A stretch of 64,000 bases of DNA from Trueperella bonasi (GTDB lineage: Bacteria > Actinomycetota > Actinomycetes > Actinomycetales > Actinomycetaceae). A program made the position numbers and the translations under genes. Position 1 is the first letter of the stretch; every line of letters starts with the position of its first letter. The stretch lies in contig NZ_JAUSQX010000001.1 of NCBI RefSeq assembly GCF_030811535.1, forward strand, positions 62,001 through 126,000. The letters are read 5' to 3'. This document shows, piece by piece, positions 38,240 to 48,224 of this stretch. The notes beneath the pieces were generated by a model. It saw only the letters and a program-made list of their open reading frames with translations. It did not search any database and had not been told where the DNA came from.

Positions 38240-38617
38240 ATGAGCCAAAACTGGACAGAACTTTCCAAAACTCTCGGCATCGAGGTCATTACTAACAATC
38301 CAGACGAGTGCGAAATTGAGTTATCCACCGCCGGTCTGCGCCAACCCCACGGTTTACTCCACGGCGGAATGAACGGCGTCGTCGTCGAACACGCTGGCTC
38401 ACTTCTTGCTCAGGCAAACGCACCAATCGGCAAGGTCGCCGTCGGCCTCGAACTGTCCGTCTCTCACCTGAAAGCCAATGCGTCTGGAATCATGCGCGCT
38501 CGGGCGAGCGTAGTTAAGTGCGGACAGACCATCTTCGTCTCAAACGTTGACGTAACTGACGCGGAAGGTAAACTCACCGCATCCGGCCGGCTCACCTGCG
38601 TTTACATGACACCCTGA
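38240..38617 (+). CDS. Hotdog-fold thioesterase (PaaI/MenI-like)
   Basis: Acyl-CoA thioesterase of 125 residues. LLHGGMNGVVVEHAGSLLA near 39-57 is the HGG/Glu active-site pattern of PaaI, EntH and the menaquinone enzyme MenI; the C-terminal strand TASGRLTCVYM is also typical. Substrate cannot be fixed from sequence. The ATG has no ribosome-binding site but a TACACT box six bases upstream. The frame is open far upstream inside polA, which is antisense shadow. It converges with the ANTAR regulator gene. Confidence 0.88.
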   Translation: MSQNWTELSKTLGIEVITNNPDECEIELSTAGLRQPHGLLHGGMNGVVVEHAGSLLAQANAPIGKVAVGLELSVSHLKANASGIMRARASVVKCGQTIFVSNVDVTDAEGKLTASGRLTCVYMTP

Positions 38618-38625
38618 GGCTCCTT

Positions 38626-39258
38626 CTACTTATCCCCGACCTGCTCGATGACGGCGTCCGCTACTTCGCGCATGGTTAACCGGCGGTCCATCGAAGTTTT
38701 TTGAATCCAGCGGAACGCTTCGGGTTCAGTCAGCCCCATCTGTTCCTGCAAAAGCCCCTTCGCCTGATCGACCCGCTTGCGCGTTTCGAATTTCTCCGAA
38801 AGCGAGGCCACTTCATTTTCAAGCGACGCGATTTCTCGCGAACGGGAAAGAGCAATTTCAACTGCCGGAATAAGATCTTCCGGCGTGAACGGCTTGACGA
38901 CATAGGCCATAGCGCCAGCATCGCGGGCACGTTCAACAAGCTCCTTTTGTGAGAACGCCGTGAGCATCACGATTGCAGTTTGCTGTTCGGACAAAATCTT
39001 CTTGGCAGCGGTGATCCCGTCCATTCCGGGCATCTTCACGTCCATCACGATGAGGTCCGGATCGTGCTCTTCAACGAGCGTGATGGCCTGATCACCGGAA
39101 GCAGCTTCGCCTACAACTGTGTAGCCGGCATCTTGTAAGGTTTCTACGATATCAAGCCGAATCAGGGTCTCATCTTCGACGACCAGGGCGCGCACGGTTG
39201 CGGGGTCAGTATCATCTTTGATTCTTTCCACCTTGGCGCCCGCTACTGAATCTTTCAC
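38626..39258 (-). CDS. pdtaR: ANTAR-domain response regulator (PdtaR-like)
   Basis: Two-domain regulator of 210 residues that works on RNA rather than DNA: a phospho-receiver (about 20-135) with VVEDETLIR, the phosphorylation site MDVKMPG (Asp73), a LTAFS Thr and a VVKPFTP Lys, then a coiled linker. The C-terminal ANTAR domain contains RVDQAKGLLQEQMGLTEPEA. The family antiterminates or blocks translation by binding dual hexaloop hairpins, with the sensor kinase PdtaS encoded elsewhere. The start is GTG at 39258, because GGAGG lies five bases upstream; an earlier TTG at 39276 would precede that site. Confidence 0.93.
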   Translation of the reverse strand: MKDSVAGAKVERIKDDTDPATVRALVVEDETLIRLDIVETLQDAGYTVVGEAASGDQAITLVEEHDPDLIVMDVKMPGMDGITAAKKILSEQQTAIVMLTAFSQKELVERARDAGAMAYVVKPFTPEDLIPAVEIALSRSREIASLENEVASLSEKFETRKRVDQAKGLLQEQMGLTEPEAFRWIQKTSMDRRLTMREVADAVIEQVGDK

Positions 39259-39372
39259 GCCTTCCTCCAATCTCAATGAAGCTAACGACCTGCGAAAACA
39301 GGTACCTTTCCAATCAATAGTATAAATCCGCGCTCTGAAGAAAGCTCGTTAATTAAGACGTGCACATCTGAG

Positions 39373-39454
39373 TGCTCCGGGCGGGACTCGAACCCGCATG
39401 CCTTTCAGCGCTGCATTTTGAGTGCAGTGTGTCTGCCAATTCCACCACCGGAGC
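39373..39454 (-). tRNA. tRNA-Leu (anticodon CAA)
   Basis: The 82-base minus-strand gene folds with acceptor arms GCTCCGG and CCGGAGC, a D-arm TGGTGGAATTGGCAGACAC region, anticodon stem CTGCA/TGCAG with loop CTCAAAA, a long class II variable arm, and T-loop GGTTCGAGTCC. The anticodon CAA and long variable arm give leucine. The 3' CCA is not fully encoded. It stands alone between pyk and the ANTAR regulator gene. Confidence 0.95.
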
Positions 39455-39531
39455 AATGGACGCTAATGATCCTACTGCTATCCGAGCAAGAAACAGCTCT
39501 CCTATATGTGGAGATTCCTCACACGTCCAAT

Positions 39532-40959
39532 CTAAAGGTCGCTCCGGAAGGTCTCACCCATCTTGTGGATACGAATCGTATTCGTTGATCCGACCTTCCC
39601 GGGCGGCATTCCCGAGACGATCACGACGCGATCGCCGTCTTCTGCCAGTCCGCGTTCGCGCAAGCTGACGTCCACCTGTTCAACCATCTCATCCGTATTA
39701 GCCACCTCTGGCGTGATGATAGTCTGCACGCCCCACGTCAGCTCAAGGCGTTGGCGTACATCGTCCGACGGCGTGAACACAAGCAGCGGAATCCGAGCGC
39801 GTAGCCTAGCCATTCGGCGTGCCGTTTGCCCGGAGGAGGTGAACACCGCAAGGAATTTGACGCCCAGCGCTTCACCGATATCCACCGCGGAACGAGTGAT
39901 CACACCGTTGCGCGTACGATGTAGGTTGCCAATCTTCGGAATGGATTCCAAACCGTGTTCTTCGGTGAACTCAATAATAGAGGCCATGGTCTGAACACAA
40001 ATGATCGGGTATTTACCGATCGAAGTTTCACCTGAAAGCATCACCGCGTCAGCGCCGTCAAGGATCGCATTCGCACAATCGGAAGTTTCCGCGCGGGTCG
40101 GTGTTGGAGAGGTAATCATCGACTCGAGCACCTGAGTAGCGACAATAACCGGCTTAGCATTTCGGCGCGCAATATTAATCGCACGCTTTTGCACGATCGG
40201 CACCTGCTGCAGCGGAAGCTCCACACCCAAGTCTCCGCGGGCCACCATAATGCCGTCAAAGACTCGCACGATTTCATCGAGAACAGTCACGGCCTGCGGC
40301 TTTTCAATTTTCGCAATAACGGGGATTCGCCGTCCGACCATGTCCATGATCTCGTGAACGTCCTTGACGTCCTCCGCCGAGCGAACGAATGACAGCGCGC
40401 AAATATCCGCGCCATAATTGAGTGCCCACTCCAGATCGATCTTGTCTTTCTCCGAAAGCGCGGGAACTGAGACCGCCACACCCGGAAGATTCACACCCTT
40501 GTTGTTCGAAACGGTTCCGCCAATAAGAACCTCTGTGACCACTTCCGGACCGTTAACTGCTTTAACGCGCACCTGCACCTTGCCGTCGTCGATCAAAATA
40601 AGATCGCCGGGATTGCAGTCGCCGGGAAGGCCCTTAAAGGTGGTCGACACTAGCTCCTTATCCCCTGGCACATCTTCCGTGGTAATGGTAAAAATGTCAC
40701 CCTTTTCCAGCAGCACGGGGCCGGATTCGAAGGTGCCCAACCGGATCTTCGGCCCTTGCAAATCAACGAGCACGGCAACGGCTTTACCTGTTTCTTCCGC
40801 CGCTTCGCGCACCCAATCAATGCGCTTTTCGTGCTCGTCATGAGTTCCGTGAGAAGCATTAATGCGGGCTACGTTCATTCCCGCTTTCACAAGCTCCACA
40901 ATTCGCTCTTTGGTGTCTGTGGCTGGACCGAGGGTACAAACAATCTTGGCTCTACGCAT
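39532..40959 (-). CDS. pyk: Pyruvate kinase
   Basis: Last ATP-producing step of glycolysis. The 475 residues start with MRRAKIVCTLGPAT, contain the metal and phosphate site region around VARGDLGVELPLQ and the CQ-like segment VIVATQVLESM, and end with a regulatory C-terminal domain. The ATG at 40959 follows GGTGGA closely and also a TAAGGT box six bases upstream. It lies 49 bases after lgt on the same strand and may be an independent unit. Confidence 0.96.
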   Translation of the reverse strand: MRRAKIVCTLGPATDTKERIVELVKAGMNVARINASHGTHDEHEKRIDWVREAAEETGKAVAVLVDLQGPKIRLGTFESGPVLLEKGDIFTITTEDVPGDKELVSTTFKGLPGDCNPGDLILIDDGKVQVRVKAVNGPEVVTEVLIGGTVSNNKGVNLPGVAVSVPALSEKDKIDLEWALNYGADICALSFVRSAEDVKDVHEIMDMVGRRIPVIAKIEKPQAVTVLDEIVRVFDGIMVARGDLGVELPLQQVPIVQKRAINIARRNAKPVIVATQVLESMITSPTPTRAETSDCANAILDGADAVMLSGETSIGKYPIICVQTMASIIEFTEEHGLESIPKIGNLHRTRNGVITRSAVDIGEALGVKFLAVFTSSGQTARRMARLRARIPLLVFTPSDDVRQRLELTWGVQTIITPEVANTDEMVEQVDVSLRERGLAEDGDRVVIVSGMPPGKVGSTNTIRIHKMGETFRSDL

Positions 40960-40965
40960 GATTCC

Positions 40966-40971
40966 ACCTTA
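40966..40971 (-). promoter_or_regulatory. TAAGGT -10-like box before pyk
   Basis: Minus-strand TAAGGT ends six bases before the pyk ATG. A GGTGGA overlaps it, so a normal ribosome-binding site is the competing explanation. Confidence 0.35.
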
Positions 40972-41008
40972 CCTGATCAAACACGTACACGAGAGAGCTC
41001 GAGCACGG

Positions 41009-41947
41009 TTATTTGTCCTGTTTACCTTCTGTTTCCTTTTGGCTAGTCTCCGGCTCGACGTCGGCCGCCCCGGTCTCGTCTTGCGTCTCGGTTTCCTCTG
41101 CTGCCTGTGTCAGGTCACGCCCATCGAGGTAAATATCTCCGAGTTCCGGATGTTTCTTGAGGTACATCGTCAGAAGAACAAAGCACAACACAGCAAGAAC
41201 AAACACGACGATCGATGTCCACACATTGAGTCGAAGACCGGCAAAAATCTGTGCCTCATCAATACGTAGATTCTCGATCCACACTCTTCCCACGGTGTAC
41301 AAGATGACGTACATAATGGCTGTTTGGCCGCCTCGGAGCCTGAATCGTTTTTCCAACCATACGAGCAGCGCCGCCATGGCAAGCACCCACAGCGCCTCGT
41401 AAAGGAATGTCGGATGAAAGGTAGTTCCAGGTGGATATCCGGCAGGAATATTCGACTCGTCAATCTTCAAAGCCCATGGCAGGTCCGTTGGTTTTCCGAA
41501 CAATTCCTGATTGAAATAGTTACCTAGTCGGCCGATTGCCTGCGCGATTAATACACCGGGAGCTAGAGCGTCAGCAAATGGCGCAAACCTCAGCCCCCTG
41601 CGGTGCAATGCAATATACCCACCTACTGCGCCAAGTGCGATACCTCCCCAGATTCCGAGTCCGCCCTCCCAAATCCGGAAAGCTTTCGTGAAATCTCCGC
41701 CGGGCCCAAAGTACGGATCGGGAGTGGTAATTACGTGATAAATTCGCGCGCCGATAATGCCGAAGAGCACCATCCAAACTGAGACATCAACAGAGACCTC
41801 TTCCGGCCCGCCCCACCTGGTGTAGCGCCGATCACCGACCCACCAGGCGACGACGATTCCCACCACGATCGCCAGTGCGTAGAACCTGATATCGAGCGGA
41901 CCGATAGAAATAGCAGAAATCGATGGTGACGGTATGGCTGTCTGCAT
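41009..41947 (-). CDS. lgt: Prolipoprotein diacylglyceryl transferase
   Basis: Membrane enzyme that transfers diacylglyceryl from phosphatidylglycerol to the lipobox Cys of prelipoproteins. The 312 residues have about seven hydrophobic helices and the Lgt signature GRLGNYFNQELFGKPTD near 141-157. GPLDIRFYALAIV is seen at the N-terminus. A charged tail of about 45 residues rich in Glu and Gln follows the last helix. The ATG lies three bases after the trpA stop. The trpA-lgt order is common in actinobacteria. Confidence 0.95.
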   Translation of the reverse strand: MQTAIPSPSISAISIGPLDIRFYALAIVVGIVVAWWVGDRRYTRWGGPEEVSVDVSVWMVLFGIIGARIYHVITTPDPYFGPGGDFTKAFRIWEGGLGIWGGIALGAVGGYIALHRRGLRFAPFADALAPGVLIAQAIGRLGNYFNQELFGKPTDLPWALKIDESNIPAGYPPGTTFHPTFLYEALWVLAMAALLVWLEKRFRLRGGQTAIMYVILYTVGRVWIENLRIDEAQIFAGLRLNVWTSIVVFVLAVLCFVLLTMYLKKHPELGDIYLDGRDLTQAAEETETQDETGAADVEPETSQKETEGKQDK

Positions 41948-41950
41948 CAG

Positions 41951-42763
41951 TTAACTCTCTCGGATTGCGTGAGCACCAGCCGCGATATCTTCGGCTGCCT
42001 TGCGAAGCTCACGCAAACCAGCTTCCTTATCGCCGTCGTTGTCAACGAGAGTCTTCACCAGCGCCGATCCGACGATCACCCCGTCGGCATAGCGGCTAAC
42101 TTCGAGTGCCTGTTCCCGGTTCGACACACCGATCCCGACGCACACGTTCTTCGCCCCAGCTTTACGCGTGCGCCTTACAAGAGCCTCAGCAGAGGATTCG
42201 ACCGAAGTCTGCACTCCGGTCACGCCCATTCGCGATGCCGCGTAGACGAAACCGCGCGTCGCGTCGACTGTTTTCTTGATCCGCTCGTCGGTCGACGTGG
42301 GTGCTACCAAAAAGATACGTTCAAGATCATACTTGTCGGAAGCTTCGATCCAATCGCCGGCTTCCTCGGGAATCAGGTCGGGCGTAATGAGCCCAGCTCC
42401 CCCAGCATTGGCCAAATCGCGGGCAAAGTTGTCAACGCCGTACACAAAGATTGGATTGTAGTACGTCATGATGACGACGGCGGCGCCAGTTTGTGCAACC
42501 TCTTCGACGATGTGGAACATGTCACCGCGCTTAAGACCACGCTCGAGCGCCTTTTGGCCCGATTCCTGAATGATCACGCCATCCATAGTCGGATCAGAAT
42601 AAGGGAAGCCAATTTCCACAATATCCGCGCCGGCGTCGATCACCGTCTTTGCCGCGTCTATCGAACCTTGAACATCCGGGAATCCACCGGAGAGGTAAGC
42701 GATGAAAGCCGCGTGGTTATTCGCCCGCGCGCGCTCGATTTGGTCTACCACGTATACGGTCAC
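41951..42763 (-). CDS. trpA: Tryptophan synthase alpha chain
   Basis: Cleaves indole-3-glycerol phosphate and passes indole to TrpB. The 270 residues have [18 protein letters not shown] with the catalytic Glu and Asp, and [11 protein letters not shown] and [10 protein letters not shown] for phosphate binding. The GTG start at 42761-42763 overlaps the trpB stop (GTGA) and is preceded by AGGAGG with a seven-base spacer, so the two subunits are coupled in translation. Confidence 0.97.
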   Translation of the reverse strand: MTVYVVDQIERARANNHAAFIAYLSGGFPDVQGSIDAAKTVIDAGADIVEIGFPYSDPTMDGVIIQESGQKALERGLKRGDMFHIVEEVAQTGAAVVIMTYYNPIFVYGVDNFARDLANAGGAGLITPDLIPEEAGDWIEASDKYDLERIFLVAPTSTDERIKKTVDATRGFVYAASRMGVTGVQTSVESSAEALVRRTRKAGAKNVCVGIGVSNREQALEVSRYADGVIVGSALVKTLVDNDGDKEAGLRELRKAAEDIAAGAHAIRES

Positions 42764-43986
42764 TTGTTATCCTCCTGCGTACCCTTGCCCAGGTCAAAGT
42801 ACTCCATGGCCGTTTCCATGTCTTTATCACCGCGGCCGGACAGCGAAACGGCGATCGTCAGTTTCTCACCGTTCTTCGCCGCTTCCTCGCCAATCTTGAT
42901 CGCCACTGCGAGCGCGTGAGCGGACTCGATCGCGGGAATAATTCCCTCGGAGCGTGAGAGCTTCGCGAAGGCATCCATCGCCTCGGCGTCCGAAATTGGC
43001 CAGTATTCTGCCCGGCCAGATTTGGCAAGCGAGGCATGCTGCGGGCCAACGCCCGGATAGTCCAAGCCGGCTGAAATTGACACCGATTCGACAGTCTGGC
43101 CATCGTCGTCTTGAAGAACATAAGTTTTCGCGCCGTGCAAGACACCCACATCACCTTGGGTGATTGAAGCAGCATGCCGTCCAGTGTCAAAACCATCGCC
43201 TGCGGCTTCCGCGCCCACGATGCGTACTGTGGGATCATCTAGGAACGCGGTGAACATTCCAATCGCGTTAGAACCACCACCCACACATGCCGTGACGACG
43301 TCTGGAAGTTCCCCCGTTAGATCGAGGATCTGTGCACGCGCTTCATCGCCGATGATCCGCTGCAAATCGCGAACCAGACTCGGGAACGGATGCGGGCCCG
43401 CAGCCGTGCCAAAAATATAATTCGTGCTTTCAACGTTGGTTACCCAGTCACGGAAGGCTTCGTTAATCGCATCCTTGAGTGTTTGCGATCCCGTTTCCAC
43501 AGAAATAACCTTGGCGCCTAGCAGCTCCATCCGCGCCACGTTCAACGCCTGGCGCTTGACGTCTTTGGCGCCCATGTAGACCACGCACTCAAGTCCAAGC
43601 AGCGCGGCCGCCGTCGCTGTTGCCACTCCGTGCTGACCCGCGCCCGTCTCGGCGATCACGCGGTTCTTTCCGATCGAGCGCGTGAGGAGAGCCTGGCCGA
43701 GCACGTTGTTGATCTTGTGTGATCCGGTGTGATTGAGATCTTCCCGCTTGAGGATAATGCGCGATCCACCGCAATAGCGCTCACCAAAATGCGGCGCTTC
43801 GGTGATAATCGATGGTCGGCCCGAATACGTGCGGTGAAGATGGTCGAGCTCGGAGGCGAACTCGGGGTCATCCTTGAGCTTGAGCCACCCCTCTTCGAGG
43901 TCGTTCAGTGCCTTCATAAGGGCCTCTGGGATGAAACGCCCGCCAAATTCGCCGAAATACGGCCCAGTTTCTTCCGAAATTCGCAT
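42760..43986 (-). CDS. trpB: Tryptophan synthase beta chain
   Basis: PLP enzyme that condenses indole with serine. The 408 residues start at ATG 43986, which is preceded by AGGA; codons further upstream are inside the trpC-trpB spacer and not conserved. Seen: [17 protein letters not shown] at the N-terminus, the PLP-lysine motif [10 protein letters not shown] near residue 93, [13 protein letters not shown] and the glycine-rich [10 protein letters not shown] phosphate loop. Overlaps trpA by four bases. Confidence 0.97.
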   Translation of the reverse strand: MRISEETGPYFGEFGGRFIPEALMKALNDLEEGWLKLKDDPEFASELDHLHRTYSGRPSIITEAPHFGERYCGGSRIILKREDLNHTGSHKINNVLGQALLTRSIGKNRVIAETGAGQHGVATATAAALLGLECVVYMGAKDVKRQALNVARMELLGAKVISVETGSQTLKDAINEAFRDWVTNVESTNYIFGTAAGPHPFPSLVRDLQRIIGDEARAQILDLTGELPDVVTACVGGGSNAIGMFTAFLDDPTVRIVGAEAAGDGFDTGRHAASITQGDVGVLHGAKTYVLQDDDGQTVESVSISAGLDYPGVGPQHASLAKSGRAEYWPISDAEAMDAFAKLSRSEGIIPAIESAHALAVAIKIGEEAAKNGEKLTIAVSLSGRGDKDMETAMEYFDLGKGTQEDNK

Positions 43987-43999
43987 AGTTCCTACTCTT

Positions 44000-44797
44000 T
44001 CAGTTCGGCTGCTTCCCAGCTGCAACCATGTCACGCACAGCCTGAAGTGGATTTCCATCCGTCACGAGCACTTCACCCATCAACACGGCATCTGCGCCCG
44101 AACGCGCGTAGTTCAGCATATCCGTTGGTGAGGCAACGCCCGATTCGGCCACGCACACCACGGTGTCGGGAACCACGTCAACCACGTGGTCGAAGGTTGC
44201 CATGTCCACATCAAGCGTCTTTAAGTTTCGCGCATTGATTCCTAGGACGCGCGCCCCAGCGTCCAGGCCTCGGATCGCTTCCTCGCGATTGTGTGCTTCG
44301 ACGAGTGCCGTCATTCCGAGCTCGTGCACCTGCGCGATAAAAGAGTTCAGATCGTCGTCGTTAAGTGCAGCCACGATAATCAACACGATGTCTGCCCCGT
44401 GCGCGCGGGCTTCCCAAATCTGGTAGGGCGTGACCACGAAATCCTTGCGCAGCACCGGGATATCTACACGCTCACGCACGGCGTCGAGGTCGGCAAGGCT
44501 ACCGCCAAAGCGGCGTTCCTCGGTCAATACGGAAATAGCTGCAGCCCCGCCCTGTTCATAAATTCCGGCAAGATCGGCCGGATCCGGGATGTCGGCAAGA
44601 GCTCCCTTCGATGGGCTCTTACGCTTAACTTCGGCAATGACCTGCACTGCACCATCGGCAGGTTTGAGGCGTGCCACCACATCGAGCGGGCTACTCACGT
44701 TCGTGACCTGCTCCTTGAGTTGGTCGAGGCTGACTGCCGCTTCACGCTTGGCCAGATCTTCCCGTACGCCCGCAATAATGTCATCTAAAACCGTCAT
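44000..44797 (-). CDS. trpC: Indole-3-glycerol phosphate synthase
   Basis: Closes the indole ring from carboxyphenylamino-deoxyribulose phosphate. The 265 residues start at ATG 44797, seven codons inside the longest frame, supported by [20 protein letters not shown] is the signature with the active-site Lys. [25 protein letters not shown] and GINARNLKT are further conserved blocks. It lies between trpE and trpB. No TrpF-like domain is fused; in many actinobacteria HisA (PriA) supplies TrpF activity. Confidence 0.96.
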   Translation of the reverse strand: MTVLDDIIAGVREDLAKREAAVSLDQLKEQVTNVSSPLDVVARLKPADGAVQVIAEVKRKSPSKGALADIPDPADLAGIYEQGGAAAISVLTEERRFGGSLADLDAVRERVDIPVLRKDFVVTPYQIWEARAHGADIVLIIVAALNDDDLNSFIAQVHELGMTALVEAHNREEAIRGLDAGARVLGINARNLKTLDVDMATFDHVVDVVPDTVVCVAESGVASPTDMLNYARSGADAVLMGEVLVTDGNPLQAVRDMVAAGKQPN

Positions 44798-44847
44798 AAA
44801 TTTCCTTCCCGCGCCCAACTTTACCGGCGCTCACGTATTCGACTCCG

Positions 44848-46374
44848 TTATTTCGCTAGTTGGGATGCGATTTGAATTGCTTTAATTGAGGCACCCGCCT
44901 TGTTGCGCGTTTCGTGGTATTCGTATTCCGGGTCCGATTCCGCGACGACGCCCGCGCCGGCTTGCACTGACGCCCGGCCGTCCTTGATAACCGCAGTTCG
45001 AATCGTGATCGCCAAATCCGAGTTGCCTGAAAAATCAAAGTAGCCGGTCACGCCACCGAATACTCCGCGACGCGTGGGCTCAAGTTCGTCGATAATCTCA
45101 ACTGCTCGTTGCTTAGGGCTTCCCGAGAGCGTACCGGCAGGAAACGTGGCCGCTAGGCAGTCCGCGCTCGTTACTCCATTGCGGAGCTCACCGATCACAG
45201 TGGAGGTGATGTGGATGACGTGTGAGAACTTCTTGATGTTCATCTTGTCTACAACCTCAATGGTGCCTAGCTCGCACACCTTTGCCAGGTCTTCTTTTGA
45301 CAGGTCCACGAGCATCATGTGTTCGTGGACCTCTTTCGGATCGGCCTTGAGCTCCTCGATGACGCGGGCATCATCGAGCGGGTCGGCGGGCCGCGGGCAA
45401 GTGCCACCGATTGGGAACGTCATGACCTGCCCCTCTGCCACCCGTACGAGTGTTTCTGGCGACGATCCCACGAGCGTAAATCCTGTTTGCGTGCCGTCGG
45501 GTAGTCGCAGGTAGAGCATGTACGGGCTCGGGTTGATCGATCTGAGCTCCTTGTACACTTCAAGCGGATCGGCTGGCGATTCGATATCTGCACGCTGAGA
45601 GATGACAATCTGGCTGGCCTGCCCTTCGGCAATGTAATCTTGGGTGGCGCGGATCTTCTGTTCAAATTCTTCCTGACTCATATTCCACTGCGGCTCGGGC
45701 ACGTCAGACTGGGTGACGGTTGCCGGATGAGCCGATCGTGGACGGTTCAGGCGTTCTTTGATGGCATTGACCCGTTCGACGGCGTCATGCCAAGCCCGTT
45801 CAATACCCTCCGGCGTATTGTTCCGGTTGATTGCGTTGGCGATGATCCACACGCAGTTTTCGCGATGATCAACCGCAACGACGTCGTCGGCTAGGCAAAG
45901 CGCCGCATCCGGAGTCACGTGGTCGGAGGGCGTTTCGCGGCGCAGGCTTGGCCACCAGTCGTAGAGCGTGTCCCACCCGAGCGTACCAACGAGGCCGCCG
46001 GTGAGTGGTGGAAGGCCGTCGATCGGCTCACTGGTGAGCTCGGCAAGGGCACTATTGAGCACGTCGAGGGTGGTGCCATCCTTGCGGATACCTTCTGGAA
46101 CATCACCGTGCCAGGCGGCCTTTCCCTCAAACGTGGTCATCCATGCGCGTGAGGACACGCCGATCAAGGACCACCGCGACCAGGAGCCATCCGATTCGGC
46201 GCTTTCAAGCAAGAACGTCCCAACCTTGGAATCGGCAAGCGCGCGATATAGCGCAACTGGCGCCGCGTCGTCGAGGAAAACTTTGGTCACGACCGGGATG
46301 ACACGCCTACTTTTGCCAAGCTGCTCAAATTCGTCGAGCCGTGGCCGGATCTGCCCCCAGGTAAAATTCCTCAT
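44848..46374 (-). CDS. trpE: Anthranilate synthase component I
   Basis: Chorismate-utilising enzyme that makes anthranilate with an amidotransferase partner. The 508 residues have an N-terminal region with FLLESAESDGSWSRWSLIG, containing the LLES-type tryptophan-binding segment, and a C-terminal catalytic domain with FSHVIHITSTVIGELR, FPAGTLSGSPKQRA and GGVTGYFDFSGN. The ATG follows GAGAGGA. No trpG or trpD is next to it; the glutaminase must be encoded elsewhere. No leader peptide with Trp codons was seen in the 39-base hisI-trpE spacer. Confidence 0.96.
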   Translation of the reverse strand: MRNFTWGQIRPRLDEFEQLGKSRRVIPVVTKVFLDDAAPVALYRALADSKVGTFLLESAESDGSWSRWSLIGVSSRAWMTTFEGKAAWHGDVPEGIRKDGTTLDVLNSALAELTSEPIDGLPPLTGGLVGTLGWDTLYDWWPSLRRETPSDHVTPDAALCLADDVVAVDHRENCVWIIANAINRNNTPEGIERAWHDAVERVNAIKERLNRPRSAHPATVTQSDVPEPQWNMSQEEFEQKIRATQDYIAEGQASQIVISQRADIESPADPLEVYKELRSINPSPYMLYLRLPDGTQTGFTLVGSSPETLVRVAEGQVMTFPIGGTCPRPADPLDDARVIEELKADPKEVHEHMMLVDLSKEDLAKVCELGTIEVVDKMNIKKFSHVIHITSTVIGELRNGVTSADCLAATFPAGTLSGSPKQRAVEIIDELEPTRRGVFGGVTGYFDFSGNSDLAITIRTAVIKDGRASVQAGAGVVAESDPEYEYHETRNKAGASIKAIQIASQLAK

Positions 46375-46413
46375 TCGATCCTCTCTTATAACTCCTCGTT
46401 GTCAACGCGCTTT

Positions 46414-46794
46414 TTATTCACGATGTTCGGAGTCAAGCTCATCGGCATCGACGGCTGGCAAGGCACCACCTTCATCAAAGCAGCGCCACTTGCCCGTGTG
46501 GCAGGCGGCTATCCTTTGGGTCACCTGCACGAGGATGGCATCGCCATCGCAGTCCACCTCCACGGAGTGTATGAGTTGGATAGCGCCGGACGTATCGCCC
46601 TTACGCCAATAGGAGTGCCGTGAGCGCGACCAGAACCAGACCCGCCCCGTCGTGAGCGTACGGTGCAAGGCAACGTCGTTCATATAGCCGAGCATGAGAA
46701 CATCACGGCTGTCACGATCCTGAATAATCGCGGGAACCAGGCCTTGCGTATCGAATCTCACGCGTTCGGCAATTTCTGCAGGGAGCTCGGTCAC
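46414..46794 (-). CDS. hisI: Phosphoribosyl-AMP cyclohydrolase
   Basis: Third step of histidine synthesis, opening the adenine ring of PR-AMP. The 126 residues have [38 protein letters not shown] and the Cys/Asp-rich metal region [11 protein letters not shown]. There is no fused HisE domain. The GTG start overlaps the hisF stop (GTGA). It connects the his and trp parts of the unit. Confidence 0.95.
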   Translation of the reverse strand: MTELPAEIAERVRFDTQGLVPAIIQDRDSRDVLMLGYMNDVALHRTLTTGRVWFWSRSRHSYWRKGDTSGAIQLIHSVEVDCDGDAILVQVTQRIAACHTGKWRCFDEGGALPAVDADELDSEHRE

Positions 46795-47546
46795 AGGCGG
46801 ACCTCAAAGCCGGCATCGGCAAGCGTCTGCTTGACTTCCCGCACGGTCAGCATGCCGAAATGGAAGACGGAAGCGGCCAGTACGGCGTCGGCTCCCGCCT
46901 TCGCTGCTTCAACGAAGTGCTCAGCGGTTCCAGCCCCACCGGAAGCGATGATAGGAACCGTAAGTACTGAGCGAGCTTTTTCGATCACCTCAATATCGAA
47001 ACCGTTCGTAGTGCCGTCAGCGTCCATAGAATTGAGGAGAATTTGCGCAGCGCCCAGTTCTGTTGCTCGAACGGCCCATTCGATCGCATCCATCCCGGCG
47101 GACTTCGTTCCGCCATGAGTAGTCACGCCGAAACCGGACGGCATGCCTTCTTCTCGACGAGCATCCACGGACAGGGTAGTAACTTGTCCAAATTCCTCCG
47201 CGACTTCCGCAAGAAGTTCGGGACGCGAGAGGGCAGCCGTGTTGATCCCCACCCTGTCAGCACCTGCTTCGAGAAGTGATCGCACGTCGTCGACACTGCG
47301 AACCCCACCACCAACGGTCAGCGGAACCCTCACATATTCGGCAGTTTTACGGACAACATCGAGCAGCGCGCCACGGTTCTCCACCGATGCCGACACGTCA
47401 AGGAAAGTCATCTCATCGGCGCCCATCTGGCCATATTTTTCCGCAAGCTCAACGGGATCGCCCGCGTCCTTAAGATTTTCAAAGTTCACGCCTTTGACCA
47501 CGCGGCCGTGCGAAACGTCCAAACACGGGATAACTCGAATAGCCAC
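46791..47546 (-). CDS. hisF: Imidazole glycerol phosphate synthase subunit HisF
   Basis: Cyclase subunit that forms imidazole glycerol phosphate and AICAR with HisH. A 251-residue TIM barrel: [19 protein letters not shown] at the start with the catalytic Asp, [19 protein letters not shown] with the second Asp, and [12 protein letters not shown]. The start is GTG at 47544-47546, supported by AGGAG six bases upstream; the longer frame is not homologous. First visible gene of the his-trp unit; hisH and hisA are not in the window. Confidence 0.96.
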   Translation of the reverse strand: MAIRVIPCLDVSHGRVVKGVNFENLKDAGDPVELAEKYGQMGADEMTFLDVSASVENRGALLDVVRKTAEYVRVPLTVGGGVRSVDDVRSLLEAGADRVGINTAALSRPELLAEVAEEFGQVTTLSVDARREEGMPSGFGVTTHGGTKSAGMDAIEWAVRATELGAAQILLNSMDADGTTNGFDIEVIEKARSVLTVPIIASGGAGTAEHFVEAAKAGADAVLAASVFHFGMLTVREVKQTLADAGFEVRL

Positions 47547-47587
47547 TCCTGCTCCTTCACTGATTACCGGATAATCGTACCGCCAAT

Positions 47588-47593
47588 TATCGT
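47588..47593 (+). promoter_or_regulatory. TATCGT -10-like box before the P-loop kinase gene
   Basis: TATCGT ends seven bases before the ATG at 47601. A TTACCG element 18 bases upstream is a poor -35. The start lacks a ribosome-binding site. Confidence 0.4.
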
Positions 47594-47600
47594 GTTCCCT

Positions 47601-48224
47601 ATGACAAACGCTCACGGTGCGTACGTAGCGCGCACATATCAAGACGCATTCGCCCGAGTCTCAGAACTTATGACCGATGCAAGCATGCCAGTACTCATCG
47701 GGATTGATGGTCGTTCGGGATCTGGGAAGACCACGTTTGCGCAACAGCTTGCTACCGAGCTTGCACCGCTCGCAGTTGACTGCGTTGAAGTGGAGGACTT
47801 TATTGGTGGCTGGCATGGGCTGAGCAGGGATATCGGAGGGATTGCTCACATCGCAAGCGGGCTTCGAGCGAACGGGGAGGCGATAGCCACACCGTGGGAT
47901 TGGTACGCCGGTGAGTGGGCTGAGCCAATTCAGCTGCCACATTCCACGCAGATTGATGCTGCCCTGATTGTAGGGTGCGGATCGACATCCAAGCTTGTAC
48001 GCCCGCATCTGGATGCAACCGTTTGGATCGAGGTTGATGAGAACATACGCCGGAAGCGGGTTGAAGAGCGCGACCCTTACGACTGGAGCGATTATTGGCA
48101 GGTGTGGGCTCGGCAAGAAGAGGAGTTATTGGCAGAATTTCCTTCCGACCGTGAGGCTGACATTATTGTCCAACAGCGCCCGGAAACTAGCTCTCTGCGC
48201 GAAGTTTGCCCAGCACGTCAATAA
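47601..48224 (+). CDS. P-loop nucleoside-kinase-like protein of unknown substrate
   Basis: A 207-residue P-loop NTPase with [18 protein letters not shown] near 31-48, close to uridine kinase and related sugar or nucleoside kinases. [14 protein letters not shown] lies where such kinases bind substrate. The C-terminal [20 protein letters not shown] segment resembles the lid region. No family with known substrate can be named. ATG at 47601 has no ribosome-binding site but a TATCGT box seven bases upstream. The frame is open further upstream, antisense to hisF. The 3' end overlaps the convergent fkbp gene by 38 bases. Confidence 0.75.
   Translation: MTNAHGAYVARTYQDAFARVSELMTDASMPVLIGIDGRSGSGKTTFAQQLATELAPLAVDCVEVEDFIGGWHGLSRDIGGIAHIASGLRANGEAIATPWDWYAGEWAEPIQLPHSTQIDAALIVGCGSTSKLVRPHLDATVWIEVDENIRRKRVEERDPYDWSDYWQVWARQEEELLAEFPSDREADIIVQQRPETSSLREVCPARQ

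Noticed and set aside
41969-42919. 316-codon plus-strand frame over trpA and trpB
   Set aside because: Antisense to two confidently identified genes and not protein-like.
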